NCBI RefSeq assembly: GCF_947258575.1
Contig: NZ_CAMYIV010000002.1
Coordinates: 406,382 to 470,381, forward strand
DNA length: 64,000 nucleotides
DNA from: an uncultured Alcanivorax sp.
GTDB taxonomy: Bacteria; Pseudomonadota; Gammaproteobacteria; Pseudomonadales; Alcanivoracaceae
Reading direction: 5' to 3'
Position 1 is the first letter of the stretch, and the number at the start of each line of letters is the position of its first letter. The notes under the pieces are model-generated. The model did not search any database. It saw only the letters and a program-made list of their open reading frames with translations, and was not told where the DNA came from. Positions 29,556 through 38,179 of the stretch are shown here, in pieces. Both the position numbers and the translations under genes were made by a program.

Positions 29556-30322
29556 GTCTCCGGCTGATGGTGATGGCTGTGTGTGTTTTTATCGACAGCA
29601 CTATGGTGGCCGTGATGCGGCATCTGGCTCATGGACCAGGCCTGCCAGAAGAATACCAACGCCAGCAGAAACGTCAGTGATGCCGCCACTTTTGGCCAGA
29701 TACCGTTGCGAAAATGCTGCAGTCGCGAGGCGATCACACCGGTAATGGCCACCGGGATCACGGTCACCACACCGAAAACCAGCATCACCAGGGCGCCAGC
29801 CAACGCGCTGCCAGCCGTAACGGCAAGCGTCAGGGCGGTATAAATCAGGCCACAGGGCAACAGGCCCCACAAGCCGCCCAACGCCAGCGCTTTCAGCGGG
29901 CGATCCACCGGGAGTAGCCGCCGGGTCAGGGGCTGTAATCGACGCCACAGCCCGGCCCCTATGCCTTCCAGTTTTTTCAGCCACACGCCTTGCCCGAGAA
30001 GATAACCACTGAGCAGCAGCATCAGAACGCCGGACAGGCTCAGCCCAATGGCCATGGAGGGACCAGGGAGCCAATCCAGCAGCACCTTGCCCAGCATGCC
30101 AGCCAGGGCGCCAAGTACCATATAGGTGGTCACCCTGCCGATACCGAAGAGTAGCTGCCATCCCCACAGCGACTTGCCCTGGCGGCGCGATTCCGGGATC
30201 GAGAAGGTGAGTGCGCTGCTGATACCGCCGCACATGCCGATACAATGGACGCTGCCGGCAGACGCCAGCAGAACCGCGCTGGCAAGCAGAGTCAGCAGGG
30301 CTTCGGGGCTCTCTGGCATCAT
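29552..30322 (-). CDS. SafE/UreH-type membrane protein of the cco cluster
   Basis: 256 aa with six membrane segments. CIGMCGG (27-33) and LPCGLIYTAL (about 176-185) are the paired motifs of the sulfite-exporter TauE/SafE UreH-like subgroup routinely found after ccoS. The C-terminus is His-rich (HHGHHSAVDKNTHSHHH), and with the two Cys points to copper or other metal handling for oxidase assembly rather than sulfite export; that is inference. It overlaps ccoS by 4 bp. Confidence 0.8.
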   Translation of the reverse strand: MMPESPEALLTLLASAVLLASAGSVHCIGMCGGISSALTFSIPESRRQGKSLWGWQLLFGIGRVTTYMVLGALAGMLGKVLLDWLPGPSMAIGLSLSGVLMLLLSGYLLGQGVWLKKLEGIGAGLWRRLQPLTRRLLPVDRPLKALALGGLWGLLPCGLIYTALTLAVTAGSALAGALVMLVFGVVTVIPVAITGVIASRLQHFRNGIWPKVAASLTFLLALVFFWQAWSMSQMPHHGHHSAVDKNTHSHHHQPET

Positions 30323-30525
30323 GGGTTTCGCTCGTCGTCGTTATCTGCAGCCTCTTTGCTCGTGCCCGGGCGGCCTTTGCGCTGTTCACGGTCTTCGAAC
30401 ACTACCCGCCAGGAGGCATTGTCCAGATCATCAAACTGATCCTTGCGCAGGGCCCAGAACAGGGCCCAGATCGCCCCGGCCAGGAACAGCAATGCCAGTG
30501 GAATCAGGAGGAGGACGATTTCCAT
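30319..30525 (-). CDS. ccoS: cbb3 oxidase maturation protein CcoS
   Basis: 68 aa. One membrane helix (about 3-24) then WALRKDQFDDLDN, the conserved CcoS stretch with the DDL(D/E) box. The ATG at 30525 is internal to a longer frame and lies inside the ccoI 3' end (22-bp overlap). CcoS is needed for haem and copper insertion into CcoN in other bacteria. Confidence 0.9.
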   Translation of the reverse strand: MEIVLLLIPLALLFLAGAIWALFWALRKDQFDDLDNASWRVVFEDREQRKGRPGTSKEAADNDDERNP

Positions 30526-32876
30526 CGGGTAACTCGCGTCGCGTTGAGGGTGACCAGCAATGAGCTGGCAGACATGCCGATAGCCGCGGCCCAGGGCGGA
30601 ATCCACCCGGCAACAGCAAAGGGCACCGCCAACACATTATAGAGCAGGGCCCAGGTGAGATTCTGGCGAATGGTGCGCCGGCAACGCCTGGCAAGGGCTG
30701 GCAGGGCCGCAATAGCATCCAGGTTATCCTTGAGCAGATACAGGCCTGCCGCCCGCTGGGCCAGACTGGTGGCGTTGGCCGTGGCCACGGATACATCCGC
30801 CGCCAGCATGGCCTGGGCATCATTGATGCCGTCACCCACCATCATTTGCGCTGTGTCCATTTGCAGCTCCTTGAGCCAGCGGGTCTTGTCAGCGGGCTGC
30901 ATGCCGGCACGCCATTCCTCCAGCGATAACGCGCGGGCCACCGGCGCGGCAGCGGCATTGTTGTCGCCGGTTGCCATGCGCACAGCCAGGCCTTGCTGGT
31001 GAAGAGCTCGGGTTAACGCAGCGCTTTCTTCGCGAATGCTGTCCTGGAGCCACAAATACAGCTGCACAGCGCCGTCGCGGCTTAGCTGCAGACAGGTGGT
31101 GCCCGGGCGCGCCTGTTGCGGTGCGCCACTGATGCGCCATTGCTGACCGTGCAGGATACCGGTGATGCCATTGCCATCCGGCAGGATGTCTGCCATTTGC
31201 GGGTTGCGTGCAATGTCACGAAAGGCCTGGGCCAGCGGGTGAGGGTTGTTCCATTCCAGTGCGGCGACAATGGCAAGCAGGGCTGGCGTTTGCTCTTCAC
31301 CGACAACCTGGGTATCCACCAACGAGAAACGTCCCAGCGTCAGCGTGCCGGTTTTATCGAAGAGCACCCCGCCGATATGGGGCAATCGCAGCAGCTGGCG
31401 GGGGGATGCCACCAGCACCCCTTCACGCAGCGCCGTGCCCAGGGTCGCCGAGAGAGTCAGAGGCACAGCCAGCGCCAGCGCGCATGGGCAAGTGATGACC
31501 AATACCGCCAGGGTGTGGTCGAAGGCCTCACCGGCACCGGCCGGCCAGTGCCACAGCAATGTAAAGGTGGCCAGCAGCAGCACGGCAGCGGTAAAGAGTG
31601 GGGCGATGCGGTGCCAGTCACGGATGACATCCAGCCGCTCCCGACTGGCAAGCTCCACCTGCTCGGCGATACGGGCAATCTGGCTATGGTCTGCGGCGCA
31701 CTCTGCCTCCAGCGTGATGGACCCTTCCTGCAGCCGGGCTCCGGCCACCAGACGCGAATCCAGGCCACGGCTTATCGGCACCGATTCACCAGTCAGAGCC
31801 GCTTCATCGAAGGTGCCCTGGCCGTCGATGATACGGCCATCCACCGGCACCACATCGCCCTGAATCAGCAGCAATCGGTCGCCCGCTGTTACCTGCCTGA
31901 GACTGACCCATTGTGGCTGATCATCACTGAGACGCCGGACCGCACGGGGCAGGGTATCGCCAAGCCTCGCATAGCCGGCGTGTATGGCCTGGCGCTGACG
32001 GTGCTCCAGCCAGCGGCTGACCAGCAGGAAGAAAACGAACATGGCGGCGGAATCAAAGTAAACGTGGCTGCCGCCGGTGAACATGGCTACCAGGCTACCG
32101 CCCCAGGCCAGGAACAGCGCCAGGGCAATAGGGGTGTCCATGGTCAGGTTGCCATTGCGCAACCCGCGCCATGCGCCTTGAAAGAAGGGCCAGCCAGCAT
32201 AGAAAACCACCGGCGTGGCGACAAAAAAACTGGCCAGGCGGAACACCCACTCGTAAACCGCATCCGAACCATCAAACACGCCGATATACAGGGCCATGGA
32301 GTACATCATGGCCTGCATGGCACCCAGGCCGGCCAGTATCAGTCTGCCCAGCAGGCGCTTGTGCTCGCGGCGGTTCGCAGCGGTGGCGGCAGGATCACCG
32401 GGCAGGCTCACGCCATAGCCCAGTTGCTGGATCCGGCGGGCGGTTTCCCGGGCTTGCGGTGCCCCCTGGTAGTCCACCGTCAATGTCATGCCCGCCAGAT
32501 TGACGCTGGCGCGACTGACCCCCGGTTGTGTGGACAGGGCTTTCTCGATTAGCCAGCTGCAGGCCGCACAGGTCAGGCCGCTGAGTTGCAGCTGCAGGCG
32601 TTCGCCGTCAGGCAGCGAAGTACAGTGGGGCGCCAGCAGGTCGGGGATCTCGAACAGTGCCAGATCCAGTTCTGCCCGGCGCGCATCCGGCGCCGGTGCT
32701 TCGTCCTGTCGAATCCGGTAGTAGTCATCCAGCCCCATCCCGTAAACGGTTTCGATGGCCGCAGCACATCCCGGGCAGCAAGCATCACGGTTTCCCTCCG
32801 GGGTGCGGGCGGAGAAGGCGCCAGACGGTGCAGGTTGGCCGCAGTGCCAGCAGGGTGGGGTGAGGCTCTGGTTCAT
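30504..32876 (-). CDS. ccoI: copper-translocating P1B ATPase CcoI (FixI)
   Basis: 790 aa. The N-terminus has Cys pairs CWHCG and CCPGC typical of FixI-type ATPases, then an HMA domain with GLTCAACSW. Core motifs in order: actuator TGES, metal site CPCALALAVP in TM6, phosphorylation DKTGTLT, and GDGINDAQA. CcoI-type pumps deliver Cu to the periplasm for the CuB centre rather than for detoxification. Overlaps ccoH by 4 bp upstream and ccoS by 22 bp downstream. Confidence 0.95.
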   Translation of the reverse strand: MNQSLTPPCWHCGQPAPSGAFSARTPEGNRDACCPGCAAAIETVYGMGLDDYYRIRQDEAPAPDARRAELDLALFEIPDLLAPHCTSLPDGERLQLQLSGLTCAACSWLIEKALSTQPGVSRASVNLAGMTLTVDYQGAPQARETARRIQQLGYGVSLPGDPAATAANRREHKRLLGRLILAGLGAMQAMMYSMALYIGVFDGSDAVYEWVFRLASFFVATPVVFYAGWPFFQGAWRGLRNGNLTMDTPIALALFLAWGGSLVAMFTGGSHVYFDSAAMFVFFLLVSRWLEHRQRQAIHAGYARLGDTLPRAVRRLSDDQPQWVSLRQVTAGDRLLLIQGDVVPVDGRIIDGQGTFDEAALTGESVPISRGLDSRLVAGARLQEGSITLEAECAADHSQIARIAEQVELASRERLDVIRDWHRIAPLFTAAVLLLATFTLLWHWPAGAGEAFDHTLAVLVITCPCALALAVPLTLSATLGTALREGVLVASPRQLLRLPHIGGVLFDKTGTLTLGRFSLVDTQVVGEEQTPALLAIVAALEWNNPHPLAQAFRDIARNPQMADILPDGNGITGILHGQQWRISGAPQQARPGTTCLQLSRDGAVQLYLWLQDSIREESAALTRALHQQGLAVRMATGDNNAAAAPVARALSLEEWRAGMQPADKTRWLKELQMDTAQMMVGDGINDAQAMLAADVSVATANATSLAQRAAGLYLLKDNLDAIAALPALARRCRRTIRQNLTWALLYNVLAVPFAVAGWIPPWAAAIGMSASSLLVTLNATRVTRWKSSSS

Positions 32877-33391
32877 GGCGTGGCAACGTGCCCCAGGCGC
32901 ACACTGCCGTCTTCAATGCTGCCGCTCTGGTAAAGACGCCAATGCCCCTCAGGCGTGGAGGCGGTAGCGATATAACGGCCCGATGAGGGAAGGATGCCGT
33001 CGCTACGAAAAACGCCATTGCCCTGATGGTGGAATGTCAGCAACACATCCTTTTCCTTGAGGGTGGGGTGGCGCAGCGCCACGGTAATAACGTCTGGCGC
33101 GGGGATTCCGGCGTCGCTGGTAAGCCTTGCCTGAACCCCGGCGCCCACCTGGGACATCACCAGACCAATACCCAGCCGTGTGGCAATCTGTTCCTGTTCC
33201 ACGGAACGGTTAATGCCCCGGCCTTCCTTGTACCACTCGTCGACCACCGGAGCGTCTGCATTGATGACGGCGATATACAGGGTAGTCAGGCCGGCAATCA
33301 CTGAACTGGCTGGCAGCAAAATGGCCAGCCACAGCAGCGGGTAGCGATACCAGGGGCGATCATCAACGTGGGGTGATGAAACGGGATTCAT
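32873..33391 (-). CDS. ccoH: cbb3 oxidase assembly protein CcoH (FixH)
   Basis: 172 aa. An N-terminal membrane helix (about 17-40) with PWYRYPLLWLAI, then the conserved DEWYKEGRGINR, followed by a periplasmic beta domain. FixH/CcoH helps assemble the oxidase and associates with CcoN. It overlaps ccoG by 29 bp. Confidence 0.92.
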   Translation of the reverse strand: MNPVSSPHVDDRPWYRYPLLWLAILLPASSVIAGLTTLYIAVINADAPVVDEWYKEGRGINRSVEQEQIATRLGIGLVMSQVGAGVQARLTSDAGIPAPDVITVALRHPTLKEKDVLLTFHHQGNGVFRSDGILPSSGRYIATASTPEGHWRLYQSGSIEDGSVRLGHVATP

Positions 33392-34778
33392 GCTGTTTCT
33401 CCAGGTCCGGGTCGTCCAGTGACCTTACTGAAAACCAGATGGTGGATGACGGCATTTCCACCTCGTAGGGGTCATAACTCACTGTCACTGGCAGGGACAG
33501 GTGCTGTCCGGGCTGAATGGTAAACTCGGTGCGGTTTTCCATGCGCAGCCCTTCAGGGCCTTCCAGGCTCAGTGTATAACGATGGGCGTTCTGGCCCTTG
33601 TTGAGAATTTCCAGGCGATAGACATTCTCTACGCGACCACTACTGGCAACCCGGAAAAGCTGATTACGATCGCGCAGTACATCTACCTGCAAGGGCACAC
33701 GGTTATAGAGCGTCACCATGAACAGGGTAGCCATGGCCAGCAAGACGATGCCATAACCGATCAACCGGGGCCGCAGCACCCGGGATTCCTTCCCCTCAAG
33801 CGCATTCTCGGTGGTATAGCGGATCAAGCCCCGGGGCTTATCGATGTGATCCATGACATCGTCGCAGGCATCAATACAGGCCGCGCAGGTAATGCATTCG
33901 TATTGAAGTCCATCGCGGATATCAATGCCCGTCGGGCAGACCTGAACACACATTCCGCAGTCAATGCAGTCGCCTTTTTCGACAGCCTGAGGCGTCTGAG
34001 TGCGCTTCTTGCTGCCTCGGCCACGGGGCTCGCCGCGCTCTTCGTCATAGGAAACGATGAGCGTTTCACGGTCGAACATGACGCTCTGGAAGCGGGCATA
34101 GGGGCACATATACAGGCACACCTGCTCGCGCATGAAACCCGCGTTCATATAGGTGGCAACGGTAAAGAACCCGACCCAGAACAATTCCCAGCCACCCCAT
34201 TCAAAACTGAAAATACGGACAGTCAGATCGGTAATCGGGGAGAAATAGCCGACAAAGGAGAGCCCGGTAAGAAAGGCCAGCGCCAGCCACATCACATGTT
34301 TACTGCCACGGCGGAGCAACTTGCTCATGGACCAGGGTGCCTCGTCCATTTTTATGCGGCTGTGCCGGTCGCCTTCACAAAGTTGCTCTATCCACTGGAA
34401 AAAGCGGGTCCAGGTCGTCTGCGGGCAGACATACCCGCAATAAACGCGCCCGGCCAGAACCGTGAAAAAAAACAGCGCGAAGGCGGCAATGATCAACGCC
34501 CAGGAAAGAAACAGGAAATCCTGCGGCCAGAGGGTCAGGCCAAAAATATGAAACTGCCGGTTAGGCAGATCAAACAGCACCGCTTGCTGGCCATCCCAGC
34601 GAATCCAGGGCAGGGCAAGATAGAGTCCCATGGTGCTGATAATGCTGAAATCGCGAATACGCTGAAAACGGCCAGTGATGGATTTCACCTGGATCCGTTT
34701 ACGCTTGGCATAGAGGCTGATGGGCCCTTGTGCGTGCGGGCTGTCATCAACGGTTTTAATGCGGTCGCGCTCACTCAT
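33363..34778 (-). CDS. ccoG: cbb3 oxidase accessory ferredoxin-type protein CcoG
   Basis: 471 aa. About five membrane segments, the YCGYVCPQTTWT box, and two [4Fe-4S] motifs (CIDCGMCVQVCP and CITCAACIDAC), then an Ig-like C-terminal domain. CcoG (RdxA/FixG) is known as a Cu(II) reductase for cbb3 biogenesis. First gene of ccoGHIS, 81 bp after ccoP with a strong hairpin in the gap. Confidence 0.95.
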   Translation of the reverse strand: MSERDRIKTVDDSPHAQGPISLYAKRKRIQVKSITGRFQRIRDFSIISTMGLYLALPWIRWDGQQAVLFDLPNRQFHIFGLTLWPQDFLFLSWALIIAAFALFFFTVLAGRVYCGYVCPQTTWTRFFQWIEQLCEGDRHSRIKMDEAPWSMSKLLRRGSKHVMWLALAFLTGLSFVGYFSPITDLTVRIFSFEWGGWELFWVGFFTVATYMNAGFMREQVCLYMCPYARFQSVMFDRETLIVSYDEERGEPRGRGSKKRTQTPQAVEKGDCIDCGMCVQVCPTGIDIRDGLQYECITCAACIDACDDVMDHIDKPRGLIRYTTENALEGKESRVLRPRLIGYGIVLLAMATLFMVTLYNRVPLQVDVLRDRNQLFRVASSGRVENVYRLEILNKGQNAHRYTLSLEGPEGLRMENRTEFTIQPGQHLSLPVTVSYDPYEVEMPSSTIWFSVRSLDDPDLEKQHESRFITPR

Positions 34779-34820
34779 TACGCACCTCGAAGACTGCTGG
34801 CGTGATCCGCCGACACGGCC

Positions 34821-34847
34821 TGTCGCAGCCTTTTGCAGGCTGCGACA
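34821..34847 (-). other. strong hairpin in the ccoP-ccoG spacer
   Basis: TGTCGCAGCC and GGCTGCGACA form a perfect 10-bp stem with a 7-base loop. On the minus-strand transcript it has no U tract, so it more likely stabilises the ccoNOQP message end or tunes read-through into ccoGHIS than terminates fully. Confidence 0.6.
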
Positions 34848-34859
34848 ATGGCCCTGACG

Positions 34860-35771
34860 TTACGGGGCTGGCTTGTTGGACAGGCTGTAAACGTAGGTCG
34901 CAATGACATGAATCTTTTCTTCAGTGAGCAGATTCTCATGCTTGGGCATTTCCCCTTTGCGCCCTTCGCGAATGGTGGTTTCGATGTCCTCCAGGCGTGG
35001 ACCGTAAAGCCAGGTGGTGTCTGTCAGATTGGGCGCTCCCATGGCCTGAATGCCTTTGCCATCCTGCCCATGGCAGGCGGCACAGACTGCGAATTTTGGC
35101 TTCGCGCGCTCAATGGCGGCGGCCTTATCCGCATCCTTGGCCAGATTCGGGCGGCTCAGGCTTTGCACATAGATGGCCATGTCGCGCACGGCCTTGTCGG
35201 TGTTACCGATAGCCGCGGCCATGGGCGGCATCATGCCGGTGCGGCCCTGGGCAATACTGGCAATAATCTGCTTGGGTTCACCGCCATACAGCCAGTCATC
35301 ATCCGCCAGGTTCGGGTAGCCCTTGGCACCGCGGGCATCCGAGCCATGACAAATGGCGCAGTTGTTGGCAAACAGACGACCACCCACGGCCAGAGCTTCC
35401 GGGTACTCGATCAGTTCATCCACAGGGACCTTGGCAAACTGCTCAAACAACGGATCGGTCTGCCGCGCCACCAGGGCGACTTCCTTTTCGTATTGCAGTG
35501 TGCTGCTCCAGTTCAGCAGACCCTGATACTTGCCCAGACCGGGATAGAGCACCAGATATACACAGGCGAAGATCAATGTGCCGATAAACAGGAACAGCCA
35601 CCAGCGGGGAAGCGGGGCATTGCGTTCCTGAATACCGTCAAAGCTGTGGCCGGTGGTTTCCTTGGCCGCTTCCTCGGGAGAGATCTGATTGTTCCACAAC
35701 AACAGGCCCGCACAGCCGAGCAGATTGATGGCAACGATAATGATGATGAACCAGCTCCAGAAATCACTCAT
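34860..35771 (-). CDS. ccoP: cbb3 oxidase dihaem subunit CcoP
   Basis: 303 aa. One N-terminal helix (FWSWFIIIIVAINLLG), then two c-type haem sites, CAICH and CAACH, each followed by a distal Met region (TGMMPPM, KGEMPKHENLL). Passes electrons to CcoO and CcoN in the periplasm. GWLF/WWLFLFIG in the second hydrophobic part marks the two-helix CcoP type. Start overlaps the ccoQ stop (ATGA). Confidence 0.96.
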   Translation of the reverse strand: MSDFWSWFIIIIVAINLLGCAGLLLWNNQISPEEAAKETTGHSFDGIQERNAPLPRWWLFLFIGTLIFACVYLVLYPGLGKYQGLLNWSSTLQYEKEVALVARQTDPLFEQFAKVPVDELIEYPEALAVGGRLFANNCAICHGSDARGAKGYPNLADDDWLYGGEPKQIIASIAQGRTGMMPPMAAAIGNTDKAVRDMAIYVQSLSRPNLAKDADKAAAIERAKPKFAVCAACHGQDGKGIQAMGAPNLTDTTWLYGPRLEDIETTIREGRKGEMPKHENLLTEEKIHVIATYVYSLSNKPAP

Positions 35772-35920
35772 TGCTCGTCCCTCTCTTTGCGGCGGTCAGC
35801 CTCAAGGGCCATGTGTGAGAGTTTTTCGTAGTCTTTCTTGCGGCTGGGGCGATACACCCAGAGGGTCATCGCCATAAAAGCGACGAAGAAGACCAGCGTA
35901 AACAGGGCTTGAAAGCTCAT
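35768..35920 (-). CDS. ccoQ: cbb3 oxidase small subunit CcoQ
   Basis: 50 aa. A single membrane helix ([19 protein letters not shown]) is followed by the conserved RPSRKKDYE and a charged tail. It overlaps ccoO at its start and ccoP at its end by 4 bp each, keeping the usual N-O-Q-P order. CcoQ stabilises the oxidase complex. Confidence 0.93.
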   Translation of the reverse strand: MSFQALFTLVFFVAFMAMTLWVYRPSRKKDYEKLSHMALEADRRKERDEQ

Positions 35921-36552
35921 TGTGCTACCTCCTTACGTTCCTGGCCCAGGGAAAGCAGATAGGCCACCAGGGCATCCTCTTCCGTGGCATCGGCCCATTC
36001 CCCCTCGATCTTGTTCAGCTGCTCGGCAATGTCCTGGTCGGTATAAGGCACACCAAAGGTGTCCTTGAACAAGCGCAGGGTTCGCTCGGTGTCGCGCCAG
36101 TCCACGAGATTTTCCTGCAACCAGGGGTAGGCCGGCATATTGGATTCCGGTACCACCTGGCGGGGATCACGCAGATGCTCACGGTGCCACTGATCGGTGA
36201 TCGGGCGCAGGCCGACACGGGCCAGATCCGGCCCGGTGCGCTTGGAGCCCCACAGGAACGGATGCTCCCAGACATCTTCGCCGGCCACGGAGTAGGCGCC
36301 ATAGCGTTCGGTCTCTGCACGCAGGGGGCGCACCATCTGCGTATGGCAGACGTGGCAGCCTTCGCGGATATAGATGTCACGACCTTCCATTTCCAGAGCC
36401 GTGTAAGGCTCCAGACTTTCCAGCGGCTCAGTGGTGGCCTTCTGCCAGAACAGCGGCACGATTTCCGCCAGGCCACCGAAACTCACCGCAATCAATGTCA
36501 GCACAATCATCAGGCCGACATTCTTTTCCACTCTTTCATGGGCATTGGACAT
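35917..36552 (-). CDS. ccoO: cbb3 oxidase monohaem subunit CcoO
   Basis: 211 aa from the ATG at 36552 ([11 protein letters not shown]); the longer frame upstream runs into ccoN. N-terminal anchor [19 protein letters not shown], the haem c site CHVCH with the following TQMVRPL, and the conserved [10 protein letters not shown] and [12 protein letters not shown] with the distal Met. Ten bp after ccoN. Confidence 0.96.
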   Translation of the reverse strand: MSNAHERVEKNVGLMIVLTLIAVSFGGLAEIVPLFWQKATTEPLESLEPYTALEMEGRDIYIREGCHVCHTQMVRPLRAETERYGAYSVAGEDVWEHPFLWGSKRTGPDLARVGLRPITDQWHREHLRDPRQVVPESNMPAYPWLQENLVDWRDTERTLRLFKDTFGVPYTDQDIAEQLNKIEGEWADATEEDALVAYLLSLGQERKEVAQ

Positions 36553-36562
36553 GTCGGTCTCC

Positions 36563-37993
36563 TCAGGCAGCCTGCAGCACGTTGTCGTCGCCATGGGTAT
36601 CGCGCTCGGCAACGATGGTCTTGTAGACGTTGACAGCCATCAGCACCATGCCGGCGAAGAAAACCACCCCGCCGAGCAGGCGGATGGCGTAGAACGGTTG
36701 CCGTTCTACCAGCTCCTGCACGAAGTTGTAGGTGAGGGTGCCGTCCGCATTCACTGCCCGCCACATCAGGCCCTGCATGATGCCGGACACCCACATGGAA
36801 GCGATGTACAGCACCGTACCGATGGTGCTCAGCCAGAAGTGGGCATTGATCCAGCCGATGGAGTACATCTGCTTCCGATCAAACAAGCGGGGAATCATCA
36901 CGTAGATAGCACCGATGGTAATCATGGCCACCCAGCCCAGCGCACCGGAATGCACATGGCCGATGGTCCAGTCGGTATTGTGGCTGAGCGCGTTGACGGT
37001 CTTGATGGACATCATCGGCCCTTCGAAGGTGCTCATGCCGTAGAAGGAGAGGGCGACGATCATGAAGCGGATGATCGGATCCGTGCGCAACTTATGCCAG
37101 GCACCGGACAGGGTCATCATGCCGTTGATCATGCCGCCCCAGCTGGGCGCCAACAGCACAATGGAGAACGCCATACCCACAGACTGCGCCCAGTCTGGCA
37201 GGGAAGAGTAGTGCAGGTGATGCGGGCCGGCCCACATGTACACGGCGATCAGGGCCCAGAAATGCACAATGGAAAGACGGTAGGAATATACCGGGCGCTG
37301 GGCCTGTACCGGCACGTAGTAATACATCATGCCCAGGAAGCCTGCGGTCAGGAAAAAGCCCACCGCATTGTGCCCGTACCACCACTGCACCATGGCATCG
37401 ATGGACCCGGAGTAGACCGAGTAGGATTTCATCGCCGATACGGGAATGGCGATATTATTGATCACATGGAGCAGCGCCACCGCAATGATGAAGGCCCCGT
37501 AGAACCAGTTCGCTACGTAAATATGGGGTTGTTTACGCCGGGCAATGGTGGCGAAGAACACGATGGCATAGGCCACCCAGACCAGGGTGATCAGGATGTC
37601 GATGGGCCATTCCAGCTCTGCGTATTCCTTGCTGCTGGTGTAGCCCATGGGCAGGGTGATGGCCGCGGCCACAATCACCGCCTGCCAGCCCCAGAAGCTG
37701 AAAGCGGCCAGCTTGGGAAACGCCAGGGTGGCCTGGCAGGTTCGCTGCACCACGTAGTAGCTGGTGCCGATGAGGGCAGAGCCGCCAAAGGCAAAAATTA
37801 CCGCGTTGGTGTGCAGTGGCCGTAACCGGCCGAAACTGAACCAGGGTAACTCGAAATTGAGGACTGGCCAGGCAAGCTGGGCGGCGATGATCACCCCCAC
37901 CAGCATACCTACAATCCCCCATACAACCGACATGATGGTGAATTGCCGTACCACCGTGTAGTTGTAAGAGGGTGAAACCGCTGAGTTTTCCAT
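36563..37993 (-). CDS. ccoN: cbb3 oxidase catalytic subunit CcoN
   Basis: 476 aa with twelve membrane segments. Haem and copper ligands sit in [25 protein letters not shown] (CuB His and the Tyr/His helix), [15 protein letters not shown] and [11 protein letters not shown]. Reduces O2 to water with high affinity at a haem b3-CuB centre while pumping protons. First gene of ccoNOQP, preceded by a perfect FNR box. Confidence 0.97.
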   Translation of the reverse strand: MENSAVSPSYNYTVVRQFTIMSVVWGIVGMLVGVIIAAQLAWPVLNFELPWFSFGRLRPLHTNAVIFAFGGSALIGTSYYVVQRTCQATLAFPKLAAFSFWGWQAVIVAAAITLPMGYTSSKEYAELEWPIDILITLVWVAYAIVFFATIARRKQPHIYVANWFYGAFIIAVALLHVINNIAIPVSAMKSYSVYSGSIDAMVQWWYGHNAVGFFLTAGFLGMMYYYVPVQAQRPVYSYRLSIVHFWALIAVYMWAGPHHLHYSSLPDWAQSVGMAFSIVLLAPSWGGMINGMMTLSGAWHKLRTDPIIRFMIVALSFYGMSTFEGPMMSIKTVNALSHNTDWTIGHVHSGALGWVAMITIGAIYVMIPRLFDRKQMYSIGWINAHFWLSTIGTVLYIASMWVSGIMQGLMWRAVNADGTLTYNFVQELVERQPFYAIRLLGGVVFFAGMVLMAVNVYKTIVAERDTHGDDNVLQAA

Positions 37994-38024
37994 TTGCGTT
38001 CCCTTCCGAATGATGCGCCGGGAG

Positions 38025-38066
38025 ACGATACCAAGCGTGTTCCCCGGCTTTCTTGATATAGATCAA
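38025..38066 (-). promoter_or_regulatory. Anr/FNR-dependent class II promoter of ccoN
   Basis: TTGATATAGATCAA (38053-38066) is a perfect FNR box. TATCGT at 38025-38030 on the minus strand is a fitting -10, giving a box centre about 41.5 bp upstream of the predicted transcription start near 38018 and a leader of about 25 nt. Confidence 0.85.
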
Positions 38067-38179
38067 CTGCGCCGTTCGTAACCCTGGGACAAAATGTCTC
38101 ACCCATCCTTGGATAGGTACACTGCCTTTGTGGTCACTTTTGGCGCAGTCGTCAACCGTCGGAAGGAAACGTTGCGGAT

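Noticed and set aside
31116..32552. 478-aa open frame antisense to ccoI
   Set aside because: Shadow of the ATPase gene, low-complexity Gln/His/Gly composition.
33501..37825. Long plus-strand frames over ccoG and ccoN (434 and 464 aa)
   Set aside because: Antisense to fully conserved oxidase genes; composition typical of shadow frames.
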